A DNA stretch of 64,000 nt from Pedobacter metabolipauper (GTDB lineage: Bacteria > Bacteroidota > Bacteroidia > Sphingobacteriales > Sphingobacteriaceae), in NCBI RefSeq assembly GCF_004362715.1, contig NZ_SNYC01000004.1, forward strand, positions 496,001 to 560,000, given 5' to 3'. The translations under genes and the position numbers were made by a program. The notes under the pieces were generated by a model, which saw only the letters and a program-made list of their open reading frames with translations, ran no database searches and was not told the origin of the DNA. Of this stretch, positions 28,442 to 36,585 are shown one piece after another (the first letter of the stretch is position 1; each line of letters starts with the position of its first letter).

Positions 28442-29011
28442 TTAAAGGCCAATAAAGTTCCCTACCAGTTCTTCTGCTTCGGCGCAAGCAGTTTGCAGGT
28501 CATAGTTTTTAAGGATCACATCAAACTTATCCGCATAATTAAGCTCTTTCTCTGCTTTTATAAAGCGTTCCTGGAGCTTCTCCTGGCTATCTGTACCCCT
28601 GCCGCTTAAGCGTTCCTTTAAAATCTCAAGAGAAGGCGGCTGAACAAATATGGCCAGGGCATCGTTTTCATACTTGCGCTTCAAGCGTAAGCCGCCTTCT
28701 ACATCAATATCAAAAATTACATGTTTGCCTTCATTCCAGATGCGCTGGATCTCAGACCTCAATGTGCCATAGAATGTGCCGTTATATACCTCTTCAAACT
28801 CTACAAATTCCTGATGGGCAACCTTATGTAAAAAGTCTTCATTAGAAATAAAGTAATAGTCCTTTTCGTGGACTTCATCACCACGTGAAGGTCTTGTAGT
28901 AGCAGAAATGGAAAAATTCAGAGACGGAAATTTCTTCAGTAAGTGTTTTACTATCGTTGTTTTTCCAGCACCGGAAGGCGCGGAGAATATGATAAGTTTG
29001 CCTTGTTTCAT
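28442..29011 (-). CDS. gmk: Guanylate kinase
   Basis: Phosphorylates GMP to GDP. The 189-residue protein has the P-loop SAPSGAGKTTIVKHLL, the GMP-binding SATTRPSRGDEVHEKDYYF and FEEVYNGTFYGT. It is 26 bp after yicC and abuts nadD, an order common in Bacteroidetes. Confidence 0.97.
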   Translation of the reverse strand: MKQGKLIIFSAPSGAGKTTIVKHLLKKFPSLNFSISATTRPSRGDEVHEKDYYFISNEDFLHKVAHQEFVEFEEVYNGTFYGTLRSEIQRIWNEGKHVIFDIDVEGGLRLKRKYENDALAIFVQPPSLEILKERLSGRGTDSQEKLQERFIKAEKELNYADKFDVILKNYDLQTACAEAEELVGNFIGL

Positions 29012-29037
29012 GTATGGTATTGTTTTCCGGCAAAGGC

Positions 29038-29913
29038 CTATAAAACATTTAATAATTGTTCTTTAATTTTTTCAAGTTCCTCCTTCATGCCTACAACAAG
29101 CTGCTGGATCTGGGCATCATTCGCTTTGGCACCCATGGTATTGATCTCCCGTCCAATCTCCTGAGAGATGAATCCAAGTTTCTTACCATTGGCATCCTTG
29201 CTTTTCAAGGTTTCGGTAAAATAATCACAGTGACTTCTCAGGCGGATCTTCTCTTCAGTGATATCAAGTTTATCAATGTAGTAGATCAGTTCCTGCTCTA
29301 AACGGTTTTGGTCGATATTGATCTTTCCTACATTATCTTCCAGAAACTGGTTTAAACGCGCTTTTATTTGCGGGATGCGAAGTGGCTCCAAAACTTCAAT
29401 TTCAGAAAAGAACTGCAGGATATTTTTAATTCTCAGTTCAAGGTCAGTCTTTAATACATTACCCTCATCCAGACGGAACTGGTTAAAGTTCTTTAAGGCG
29501 GTGTTGAAGGTGGTGTTTAAAATATCCCAGTCATTTTCATTTACCTCGTCATCCACGTAGCTGATTACTTCCGGAAAATTCAGGACAGCCTGGAGCAGGT
29601 TGTTGGAATTTGCGCCCAAACTCTGGTTAATCGCTTCAAGTTCCCTGTAATATTTGCTCAACAGGGCTGCATTGATGGTTGCACCCTTCAGGTTTTCTTC
29701 ACCGCGCTCAATATTTATGGAAACATTGACCTTTCCTCTCTCAATTTCCTTGCTGCAAATTGTACGGAGCGGCAATTCTTTGTCTGAAAAGGCGCGTGGC
29801 AGCTTTAAGTTAAGCTCCAAAAATTTACTATTGAGCGATTTTATCTCTACAACAAACTTTACATTTTCGTGATCAGCAGAGGCCAGGCCATACCCTGTCA
29901 TTGATTTTATCAT
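29038..29913 (-). CDS. yicC: YicC-family protein, putative RNA-degradation adaptor or endoribonuclease
   Basis: A protein of about 291 residues starting MIKSMTGYGLAS, the conserved YicC N-terminus. The C-terminus has EIGREINTMGAKANDAQIQQLVVGMKEELEKIKEQ (split here as EIGREINTMGAKAND and the helix that follows), the YicC-specific DUF1732 region. YicC proteins act in RNA turnover in other bacteria. The ATG at 29913 was chosen over a TTG two codons upstream. First gene of the yicC-gmk-nadD unit. Confidence 0.92.
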   Translation of the reverse strand: MIKSMTGYGLASADHENVKFVVEIKSLNSKFLELNLKLPRAFSDKELPLRTICSKEIERGKVNVSINIERGEENLKGATINAALLSKYYRELEAINQSLGANSNNLLQAVLNFPEVISYVDDEVNENDWDILNTTFNTALKNFNQFRLDEGNVLKTDLELRIKNILQFFSEIEVLEPLRIPQIKARLNQFLEDNVGKINIDQNRLEQELIYYIDKLDITEEKIRLRSHCDYFTETLKSKDANGKKLGFISQEIGREINTMGAKANDAQIQQLVVGMKEELEKIKEQLLNVL

Positions 29914-30012
29914 GTGCAAAGATATAATTTATTGCGTTTTCAAACCTATTTAACTTTTTTTAACTTATATCATTCATAAACATTGGTTATTTTTACCACA
30001 TACTCTATACCC

Positions 30013-30720
30013 ATGAAACAGATCCCTCTAAAAATATTTACCCTTGCATTGTTCATCCTTGCGGTTCTGCCGGATGCTTTTGCCCAGGACTTTATACTCA
30101 AAGGGGTAGTGATGGAAAAAGGGACTAAAAAGAGGATAGAAACTGCGCATATCCAGGTTAAAAGAACAGGTATATATGCTTTCAGTAATAATTTCGGGCT
30201 ATTCGAGATTAAAGCACGTGTAGGAGATACATTGTTGATCATTAGAACTGAATTCAACGACCAGGAGGTGCCCGTATCATCAAACAAGGATCTGGTGGTC
30301 TATTTAGACCGCGGAACGATGCTTAGGGAGGTTAATATCAACGGGCAGACTAAAAAGCAGGAGCTAACCAGCATGAAGAAAGAATATCAGGCAAAGGGCT
30401 CTTTTTACCAGGGAAAACCGCCAGTTTTATCGTTCTTTTTTAAACCTCTTACCGCTTTATACGAGCTGTTTGGGCGTACACCTAAAAATGCGAGGCGGTT
30501 TGCACGATATTATGAAACTGAGCTGCAGCAAACACTGATCGATGGTTTTTTTAACGAAACCATTATCCAGGAAAATACAGATCTGAAAGGGGATGAACTG
30601 GAGAAATTCATGCAGGATTACCGCCCGGAATATGAGAAAGCAGTGAACTGGGGTCAATACGATGCCATCAAGCACATTAAAGATTCTTATAAGAAATATA
30701 AAGAAACCTTAAAAAAGTAA
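30013..30720 (+). CDS. Exported protein with carboxypeptidase-like regulatory domain
   Basis: A 235-residue exported protein. It begins MKQIPLKIFTLALFILAVLPDAFAQ, a clear signal peptide, so the ATG at 30013 is preferred to an upstream in-frame codon. Residues of about 25-105 form a short carboxypeptidase-like beta-sandwich (FILKGVVMEKGTKKRIETAHIQV ... FGLFEIKARVGDTLLI), the type used at the front of TonB receptors. The rest is helical and charged. It has no barrel, so it is not itself a receptor. Function unknown. Confidence 0.8.
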   Translation: MKQIPLKIFTLALFILAVLPDAFAQDFILKGVVMEKGTKKRIETAHIQVKRTGIYAFSNNFGLFEIKARVGDTLLIIRTEFNDQEVPVSSNKDLVVYLDRGTMLREVNINGQTKKQELTSMKKEYQAKGSFYQGKPPVLSFFFKPLTALYELFGRTPKNARRFARYYETELQQTLIDGFFNETIIQENTDLKGDELEKFMQDYRPEYEKAVNWGQYDAIKHIKDSYKKYKETLKK

Positions 30721-30838
30721 AGGTTTAGTTCCTGTTTAGGGAAGCTCTGGGGCTGGATTATGCAAGATTTAAAGCAGCAGGTATAAAGAGAATGTTAGAA
30801 ACAGTTTAATAGGGGAGATGCTTTAAATATAGAGCAGA

Positions 30839-30898
30839 TTAAATGGAGCGCGTTTAAAATGAGCACGTTTAAATAGAGAATGTCTAAATTGGGAACAT
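30839..30898. repeat. Degenerate 15-bp tandem repeat
   Basis: Four consecutive 15-bp units: TTAAATGGAGCGCGT, TTAAAATGAGCACGT, TTAAATAGAGAATGT and CTAAATTGGGAACAT. Looser copies lie on both sides (from about 30782, and at 30914 across the rnc stop codon). The consensus is close to TTAAATnGAGnACGT. It lies between convergent genes. Each unit contains TAA, so it is not coding in that frame. Confidence 0.6.
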
Positions 30899-30914
30899 TT
30901 TAACAAATGCCTTA

Positions 30915-31643
30915 TTAAATAGAAAGTGCTTCGCAGGCTTTTTCAGCAGCAAGCTTCTCTGCATTCTTCTTGTTGTAATCTCTGCCGGTACCATGACTTT
31001 CGCCTTCAATAACGGCTTGGATTGTAAATAGTTTTGTGCTTTCACCATCACCATTCTGGATCATATCGAAAGAAATATCCTTTCCGTGGCGCTGGCACCA
31101 TTCGATGAGTTTACTTTTGAAGTTGGTTTCGGTCAATTCCAGGGTGTGGATATCGATATAAGGTTTTACAATTCTCCGAATCAGGAAGTCTTTGGTAAAA
31201 TTATATCCTTTATCCAGGTATATGGCACCGATGAGTGCTTCAAAAGCATCACCAAGCATAGAATGGTGTTTGGTTTGAACGTTAACCGTTTTGTGGTCAA
31301 AAATGATCAGCTGATCAAAACCCATCTTTCTGGCCAGTTGGTTTAAGTTTGCACGGTTAACAATCTTAGAACGCATCTCTGTTAAGAAACCTTCCTCTTT
31401 ATAAGGATAGCTTTTAAAGAGCAGTTCGGCAATTACGGAACCCAGGATGGCATCGCCGAGAAATTCCAGGCGTTCATTACTGCTTCTGCTGCCGTTCTTT
31501 AAAACTTTTGCTACAGACCTGTGTCTGAACGCCATTTTATACAAAACGGTATTTCCAGGTACGAAACCTAAAATATTGTTCAGCTTTTTTATAAAGTCCT
31601 TATCTGATGACAGATAAAGCTTATACAGGTCAAATAATGCCAT
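30915..31643 (-). CDS. rnc: Ribonuclease III
   Basis: Endonuclease for double-stranded RNA, acting in rRNA and mRNA processing. The 242-residue protein has the signature NERLEFLGDAILG near residue 55, the second acidic cluster HSMLGDAFEALIGAIYLD, and a C-terminal double-stranded-RNA-binding domain with GTGRDYNKKNAEKLAAEKACE. The order acpP-fabF-rnc is the widespread fatty-acid/rnc arrangement. It is 45 bp after fabF. Confidence 0.96.
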   Translation of the reverse strand: MALFDLYKLYLSSDKDFIKKLNNILGFVPGNTVLYKMAFRHRSVAKVLKNGSRSSNERLEFLGDAILGSVIAELLFKSYPYKEEGFLTEMRSKIVNRANLNQLARKMGFDQLIIFDHKTVNVQTKHHSMLGDAFEALIGAIYLDKGYNFTKDFLIRRIVKPYIDIHTLELTETNFKSKLIEWCQRHGKDISFDMIQNGDGESTKLFTIQAVIEGESHGTGRDYNKKNAEKLAAEKACEALSI

Positions 31644-31688
31644 TTAGGGAGCAAGAATTAGGGCGAGGGTACTACCTCAGTAATAATT

Positions 31689-32942
31689 TTATTCTTCGTA
31701 CTTTTTGAAAATCACCGAAGCATTGTGACCACCAAAACCAAAGGTGTTGCTAAGTGCGGCACGGATTGGTCTTTTTTGAGCCGAGTTAAATGTGAAATTT
31801 AATTTCGAATCAAACTCAGGGTCATCAGTAAAGTGATTAATTGTAGGAGGTACGATATCATTCTGCACAGAAAGAATACAAGTTATCGCCTCTACAGCAC
31901 CGGCAGCACCCAATAAATGGCCTGTCATAGATTTTGTAGAGCTGATATTTAGCTTATATGCATCTTCACCAAATAGATCAACTATGGCTTTGCTTTCAGA
32001 AATATCACCTAGAGGGGTTGATGTGCCGTGAACATTGATATAATCAATATCGGCAGTGGTTAATTTGGCATCTCTTAAGGCATTGGTCATCACCATCCTG
32101 GCACCAAGTCCTTGCGGATGCGGGGCTGTAATGTGATTGGCATCTGCACTCATTCCGCCGCCAATAATTTCGGCATAGATCTTAGCACCGCGTTTTTTTG
32201 CATGTTCCAGTTCTTCCAGGATAATAGTTCCGGCACCTTCACCGGCAACAAAACCATCACGGTCTTTATCAAAGGGGCGTGAAGCGGTTAGTGGATCATC
32301 ATTTCTGGTAGACAAGGCATGCATGGCGTTAAATCCGCCAATACCAGCTTCATTGATGATGGCTTCAGAACCACCGCTGATGATGATGTCACACATATCC
32401 AGGCGGATATAGTTGAATGCATCGATCATGGCATTGGTAGAAGAAGCGCATGCAGAAACTGTAGCAAAATTTGGTCCGCGGAGGCCATATTTAATCGAAA
32501 GATGGCCGGGAACAATGTCAATGATTACTTTAGGAATAAAGAACGGATTTATGCGCGGCGTGCCATCACCTAAAAAGAAGTTCTTCATTTCATCCTGAAA
32601 CGTTTTAAATCCGCCAATACCAGAGCCCCAGATTACGCCTATACGGTTGGTATCGAGTGTTGAAAAATCGAAATTACCATCCTTTACAGCTTCTTCGGTA
32701 GATACTAATGCGTATTGAACAAATGGATCTAATTTGCGTACTTCCTTTCTGTCCAGAAATTCTTCTGGTTTAAAGTCTTTCAGTTCGCATGCAAATTTTG
32801 TCTTAAACTTTGAAGTGTCAAAGCCCGTAATAGGGCCAGCGCCGCTCACACCTTTTAACAAGCTATCCCAGAATTCCGGGACAGTATTGCCAATAGGAGT
32901 GAGCGCACCTAACCCAGTAACTACTACTCTTTTTAATTCCAT
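31689..32942 (-). CDS. fabF: Beta-ketoacyl-ACP synthase II
   Basis: Condenses malonyl-ACP with acyl-ACP in chain elongation. The 417-residue thiolase-fold enzyme has the nucleophile Cys in VSACASSTNAM, and the two active-site His in NVHGTSTPLGD and STKSMTGHLLGAAG. The start MELKRVVVTGLGALTPIGN is standard. It lies 27 bp after acpP. Confidence 0.97.
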   Translation of the reverse strand: MELKRVVVTGLGALTPIGNTVPEFWDSLLKGVSGAGPITGFDTSKFKTKFACELKDFKPEEFLDRKEVRKLDPFVQYALVSTEEAVKDGNFDFSTLDTNRIGVIWGSGIGGFKTFQDEMKNFFLGDGTPRINPFFIPKVIIDIVPGHLSIKYGLRGPNFATVSACASSTNAMIDAFNYIRLDMCDIIISGGSEAIINEAGIGGFNAMHALSTRNDDPLTASRPFDKDRDGFVAGEGAGTIILEELEHAKKRGAKIYAEIIGGGMSADANHITAPHPQGLGARMVMTNALRDAKLTTADIDYINVHGTSTPLGDISESKAIVDLFGEDAYKLNISSTKSMTGHLLGAAGAVEAITCILSVQNDIVPPTINHFTDDPEFDSKLNFTFNSAQKRPIRAALSNTFGFGGHNASVIFKKYEE

Positions 32943-32969
32943 TTATACGGATTATACGGAGACCGTATT

Positions 32970-33206
32970 TTACTTAACGTTTTTCTCTAAGTAAGCAATT
33001 GCTTGACCAACTGTACCAATGGTCTCAGCCTGATCATCAGGGATCGCTACATTGAATTCTTTTTCAAACTCCATAATAAGTTCTACTGTATCTAAAGAAT
33101 CCGCACCTAAATCGTTAGTGAAAGAAGCCTCTGGGGTAACTTCGCTTTCATCCACACCTAATTTTTCAACGATAATAGCCTTAACTCTTGAAGCAATATC
33201 AGACAT
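32970..33206 (-). CDS. acpP: Acyl carrier protein
   Basis: A 78-residue acidic carrier of the growing fatty acyl chain. The 4'-phosphopantetheine site is Ser37 in [16 protein letters not shown]. First gene of the acpP-fabF-rnc unit, with a promoter just upstream. Confidence 0.98.
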   Translation of the reverse strand: MSDIASRVKAIIVEKLGVDESEVTPEASFTNDLGADSLDTVELIMEFEKEFNVAIPDDQAETIGTVGQAIAYLEKNVK

Positions 33207-33240
33207 AATAATTATAATTTAATGGTTAAATAATTCAGTG

Positions 33241-33271
33241 CAAAGAAAAATAAATTCTGACACATTTCAAA
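33241..33271 (-). promoter_or_regulatory. Promoter of acpP-fabF-rnc
   Basis: On the minus strand TTTG, 19 nt, then TTTCTTTG, close to the Bacteroidetes consensus of TTTG and TAnnTTTG with one mismatch in the first pair of the -7 box. It is 35 bp before the acpP start. Confidence 0.5.
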
Positions 33272-33364
33272 TGTTTTTATTTCTCTATCAATTTTAATGT
33301 TTTTATTTCGAACATTAATGTAAAATTAGTTTTATAATTTCGTATTCCCGTAAAATATTGTGTT

Positions 33365-33784
33365 TTGAACAAAACTTATTTAAAACTTTCATTAGATCTG
33401 GATTTTGTATTAATAGCCATTACTGCGTCTTTAAAGGATTATGTGCTTTGCCATAAGGTCAATACAAGTCTCAGTTTTAATTTTGAAAAGGTTGATGATC
33501 ATGAAGTTTACTTTAATATCGACGAAGAACCACTGGCATTTTCAAAGTACTATTTTTTTGTAGAACAAGGTGAAATTGAATATTATATCCTTAACAACCG
33601 AAATGCAGAAGGGTTTTTAATTCCTGAAATGAATAAAGTAGATTTTTTTATGATCATCCATCAATACATTGATAAAGAAGATCTAAATTATATCCTTACC
33701 GGATTGAATAAACTGACTGATATTCAGGTTGCTGCGCAGATAAATCCGCTTAAATTAAAGTCCAAAGAAAATTTGGTAATGTAA
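33365..33784 (+). CDS. IPExxxVDY-family protein with TTG start
   Basis: A 139-residue cytoplasmic protein of the small Bacteroidetes family named after the IPExxxVDY motif, here IPEMNKVDF near residue 89. Function unknown. The start has to be a non-ATG codon: the frame is closed by a stop at 33335, the first in-frame ATG lies inside the motif, and TTG at 33365 gives the usual N-terminus (NKTYLKLSLDLDF). It sits between acpP and pyk, as in many relatives. Confidence 0.85.
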   Translation: MNKTYLKLSLDLDFVLIAITASLKDYVLCHKVNTSLSFNFEKVDDHEVYFNIDEEPLAFSKYYFFVEQGEIEYYILNNRNAEGFLIPEMNKVDFFMIIHQYIDKEDLNYILTGLNKLTDIQVAAQINPLKLKSKENLVM

Positions 33785-33792
33785 ATTTTATA

Positions 33793-33821
33793 TTGAAGGT
33801 GTATTAAATACACTATATTTG
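33793..33821 (+). promoter_or_regulatory. pyk promoter with an inverted repeat in its spacer
   Basis: TTG at 33793-33795, then 18 nt, then TATATTTG at 33814-33821, a good Bacteroidetes promoter. The spacer is almost filled by the perfect inverted repeat GTGTATT-A-AATACAC (33799-33813), which a dimeric regulator could bind. Confidence 0.6.
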
Positions 33822-33922
33822 ATTTCAGATTATCAGACAAATAACATTAATAACCAGGCCAACAGCGGATTTTACTAGCTAAAACCACATCGTGTAGGTC
33901 ATCAATAAAAATTAAGTAACTA

Positions 33923-35353
33923 ATGAAACCATTTCATTCCAGAACAAAAATCGTAGCCACTCTCGGTCCTGCATCGGCCAAACCTGAAGTTTTATACAGC
34001 ATGTTTAATGCGGGATTAGATGTTTGCCGTTTAAATTTCTCTCACGGATCACAAGCAGATCACCAGGAAGTATTGAATACGATTCGTGATATCAATAAAA
34101 AATATAACTACAATGTAGGCATCCTTGCCGATTTACAAGGGCCTAAGATCAGAATTGGAATGGTTAAAGATGGCGGTATACATCTGGTTAACGGAGCCCG
34201 TACCATCATCACAACAAAAGAATGCATCGGAAATGAAGAGCGGATCTATATCACTTATGATACATTTCCAAAAGATGTTAAAGCAGGCGAGATCATCCTT
34301 TTAGATGATGGAAAACTTCAAATGCGGGTTATTGAAACCAACCTGGAAGATGAAGTAGTTTGCGAAATAGTTCACGGTGGAATCCTGACTTCCAGGAAAG
34401 GTGTGAACTTACCAAATACTAAAGTATCTATTCCTTCACTTACTATTGAAGACCGTAAAAACCTGGAATTCGTTTTAGAAAACGATGTAGAATGGATCGG
34501 TTTATCTTTTGTAAGAAATGCGGAAGACATCATTGAATTAAAAGAGATCATCAAACAAAGAGGTAAAACTGCACGTGTAATTGCGAAGATTGAAAAACCA
34601 GAAGCGATTGCAAATATCGATGAGATCATCGCTGTTTCTGACGGGATCATGGTTGCCCGTGGAGATCTTGGAGTGGAAATGCCAATGGAAGAAGTTCCAT
34701 TGCTGCAAAAAATGATCGTTCAAAAATGCAGAGCGGCCTCTAAACCGGTTATTGTTGCTACACAAATGTTAGAAAGTATGATCACTACGCCAAGGCCAAC
34801 ACGTGCTGAGGTAAATGATGTTGCCAACTCTGTACTTGATGGTGCTGATGCCGTAATGCTTAGTGGTGAGACCTCAGTAGGTGAATTTCCACTGATCGTT
34901 ATTGAAACCATGCAGAAGATCATTCAGAACATTGAGCAGAACAATTATCCATTCCACCCAGAGAAGTTCCTCAAGCCAAAAGCAGAAAGCTTCTTAAGTG
35001 ATGCCGTGTGTGATTCAGCTTGCTTCTTAGCTAAGCAAACCAATGCTGTAGGGATTGTTTCTATGACATTGAGCGGTTATACTGCATTTGAGATTTCAAG
35101 CCACAGACCGAAAGCTTTAACTTATATCTTTACCAGTAATATAAGCCTGTTAAACAGCTTAAGTTTGCTATGGGGAGTTCAGGGCTTTTACTACGATAAA
35201 TTTGAAAGTACTGATGAGACTATTCAGGACGTAAATGATTTATTGAAGAAACATAAATTGGTTAAAAAAGGTGATATCATCATCAATACTGCTGCAATTC
35301 CAATGGAACAAAAAGGCAAGACCAATATGTTAAAAGTTACGGTTATTGATTAA
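33923..35353 (+). CDS. pyk: Pyruvate kinase
   Basis: Final step of glycolysis, phosphoenolpyruvate + ADP to pyruvate + ATP. The 476-residue protein begins HSRTKIVATLGPAS, has the B-domain after residue 70, the active-site signature ARVIAKIEKPEAIANIDEI and MVARGDLGVEMP, and QMLESMITTPRPTRAEVNDVAN. The normal length and C-domain are present. It has a leader of about 100 nt. Confidence 0.97.
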   Translation: MKPFHSRTKIVATLGPASAKPEVLYSMFNAGLDVCRLNFSHGSQADHQEVLNTIRDINKKYNYNVGILADLQGPKIRIGMVKDGGIHLVNGARTIITTKECIGNEERIYITYDTFPKDVKAGEIILLDDGKLQMRVIETNLEDEVVCEIVHGGILTSRKGVNLPNTKVSIPSLTIEDRKNLEFVLENDVEWIGLSFVRNAEDIIELKEIIKQRGKTARVIAKIEKPEAIANIDEIIAVSDGIMVARGDLGVEMPMEEVPLLQKMIVQKCRAASKPVIVATQMLESMITTPRPTRAEVNDVANSVLDGADAVMLSGETSVGEFPLIVIETMQKIIQNIEQNNYPFHPEKFLKPKAESFLSDAVCDSACFLAKQTNAVGIVSMTLSGYTAFEISSHRPKALTYIFTSNISLLNSLSLLWGVQGFYYDKFESTDETIQDVNDLLKKHKLVKKGDIIINTAAIPMEQKGKTNMLKVTVID

Positions 35354-35402
35354 TATTCCTTAGAAGTCAAAAAAATTCCTACTTTTGCAATCCTTCAAAA
35401 CA

Positions 35403-35490
35403 GGAGAGTTGTCCGAGTGGTTTAAGGAGCACGCCTGGAAAGTGTGTATACCTCAAAAGGGTATCGAGAGTTCGAATCTCTCACTCTCCG
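35403..35490 (+). tRNA. tRNA-Ser(GGA)
   Basis: 88 nt with acceptor GGAGAGT/ACTCTCC, discriminator G, a serine-type variable arm (TATACCTCAAAAGGGTATC region) and T arm GAGAG-TTCGAAT-CTCTC. The anticodon loop reads CTGGAAA, giving GGA for UCC/UCU codons. CCA is not encoded, as is usual for the group. Confidence 0.96.
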
Positions 35491-35514
35491 CTTAATTAGG
35501 ATTCAAGAACTACT

Positions 35515-35550
35515 AAAAAGCCTGCAAATCACATGATTGCAGGCTTTTTT
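35515..35550 (+). terminator. Terminator after tRNA-Ser
   Basis: AAAAAGCCTGCAA pairs with TTGCAGGCTTTTT (loop of 9, itself partly paired), ending in a T run. It also faces the minus-strand gene that stops at 35590, so it may serve both strands. Confidence 0.85.
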
Positions 35551-35589
35551 ATTGCTGTCATACAGATAAATGCAAATAACCCAACAGTC

Positions 35590-36204
35590 TTAATCAGTTT
35601 TTCTTTTGCTGTAGAAATCTGCGTAGTAAAGCGGTATACTAAATCCTAAAAAATTCCCTTCTTTAAGTACTATTTTTGTTTTAGGATTAACAAATATATA
35701 GAAATCATACTTTATACCATTAGCGATAAATTTGACAACATATACCTCGTCACCAGGATTAATATTTTTAGTCATTTTTTCCATGTTATCATGGGTCTCT
35801 TTCAAAAAAAACTTGTCAATCTTTTTGTTAGTTTGATTTTCATATGGAAATTCTAATTTAATCCTGTTATTTTCAATATCATTACTAGCAAGTACAGACA
35901 TTATACCTCCATCGCAGTCATAAACTTCAGTGTTCTTCTTTACATACAACTTTATTTGTTTTTCATTTTTAATCGCTGTAATGTATTTATAAGATATTAG
36001 TTTTAGATCCTCACCAGAATTTGATACAAATAGCGGGAAATTCTCAAACAAATTCTTAAAATTAGATTCAGTTGTGTTCAGTGGTTGTCCGTAGTCAAAT
36101 AATGTAGTTGTTTTCTCTTTATTTTCTATGACCGCAGTAAATTGTTGAGCCTTAATATTACTGCTAAGAAATAGGATGATTATGCAACTAAAGATTTTGT
36201 TCAT
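35590..36204 (-). CDS. Secreted hypothetical protein
   Basis: A 204-residue protein with a signal peptide (MNKIFSCIIILFLSSNIKAQ). The mature part is Lys/Asn/Ile-rich with no motif I recognise. A lone pair of features stands out: a beta-rich middle (EVYDCDGGIMSVLASND) and a C-terminal segment GIKYDFYIFVNPKTKIVLKEG. The gene is more AT-rich than its neighbours and lies in the accessory stretch that begins just after tRNA-Ser. Confidence 0.7.
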   Translation of the reverse strand: MNKIFSCIIILFLSSNIKAQQFTAVIENKEKTTTLFDYGQPLNTTESNFKNLFENFPLFVSNSGEDLKLISYKYITAIKNEKQIKLYVKKNTEVYDCDGGIMSVLASNDIENNRIKLEFPYENQTNKKIDKFFLKETHDNMEKMTKNINPGDEVYVVKFIANGIKYDFYIFVNPKTKIVLKEGNFLGFSIPLYYADFYSKRKTD

Positions 36205-36585
36205 AACAATATTATAGTTAGTGATTAATAGGTTTGTTTATTATACTTAATACAAGTTAAATCAGTTCAGGTTAGTTGGGACAATCGATATTGTGCCAAC
36301 TTGTTCGTGACACGGCCGCGCTGAAAGGTGTAGAGCATCAATTCAATGAATCAAGGATAATCCTGTCTCATGGAGCGTAAATTGTAGTCGTATAGTATCT
36401 TAATAACATTACTAAATTACTTTTATTAAGCTAACAGAGCAACCTGTACTGTCCTGTAAGGAATAATTCGTTTCTAAGCCGAACAACAAGTTTAAAAATA
36501 TGGGTTATCAAATAACTTGATATAAAAATACAATAGTTTTGTTTGCGAAACAAAACTATTGTATTTTTGCATTAAACACTTTCCT
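36205..36585. other. Intergenic region between divergent accessory genes
   Basis: Contains an imperfect palindrome at 36275-36300 (GTTGG-G-ACAAT, spacer CGAT, ATTGT-G-CCAAC), 71 bp before the secreted protein's start. It also contains the perfect inverted repeat at 36524-36568. The stretch 36300-36520 shows no frame or structure that I can support. Confidence 0.5.
36524..36568. repeat. Perfect 21-bp inverted repeat overlapping the ATPase promoter
   Basis: Arms 36524-36544 and 36548-36568 are exact reverse complements with a 3-nt centre GCG. The right arm contains TATTTTTG (36562-36569), a TAnnTTTG-type -7 box 17 nt before the ATPase start. A TTTG lies in the centre. It could be an operator, a transcript-5'-end hairpin or a mobile-element scar. 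Confidence 0.8.

Noticed and set aside
36559..36585. Extended N-terminus of the DUF4143 ATPase (MYFCIKHFP)
   Set aside because: The codon at 36559 is TTG and lies inside the inverted repeat and promoter; the ATG at 36586 gives the family's N-terminus.
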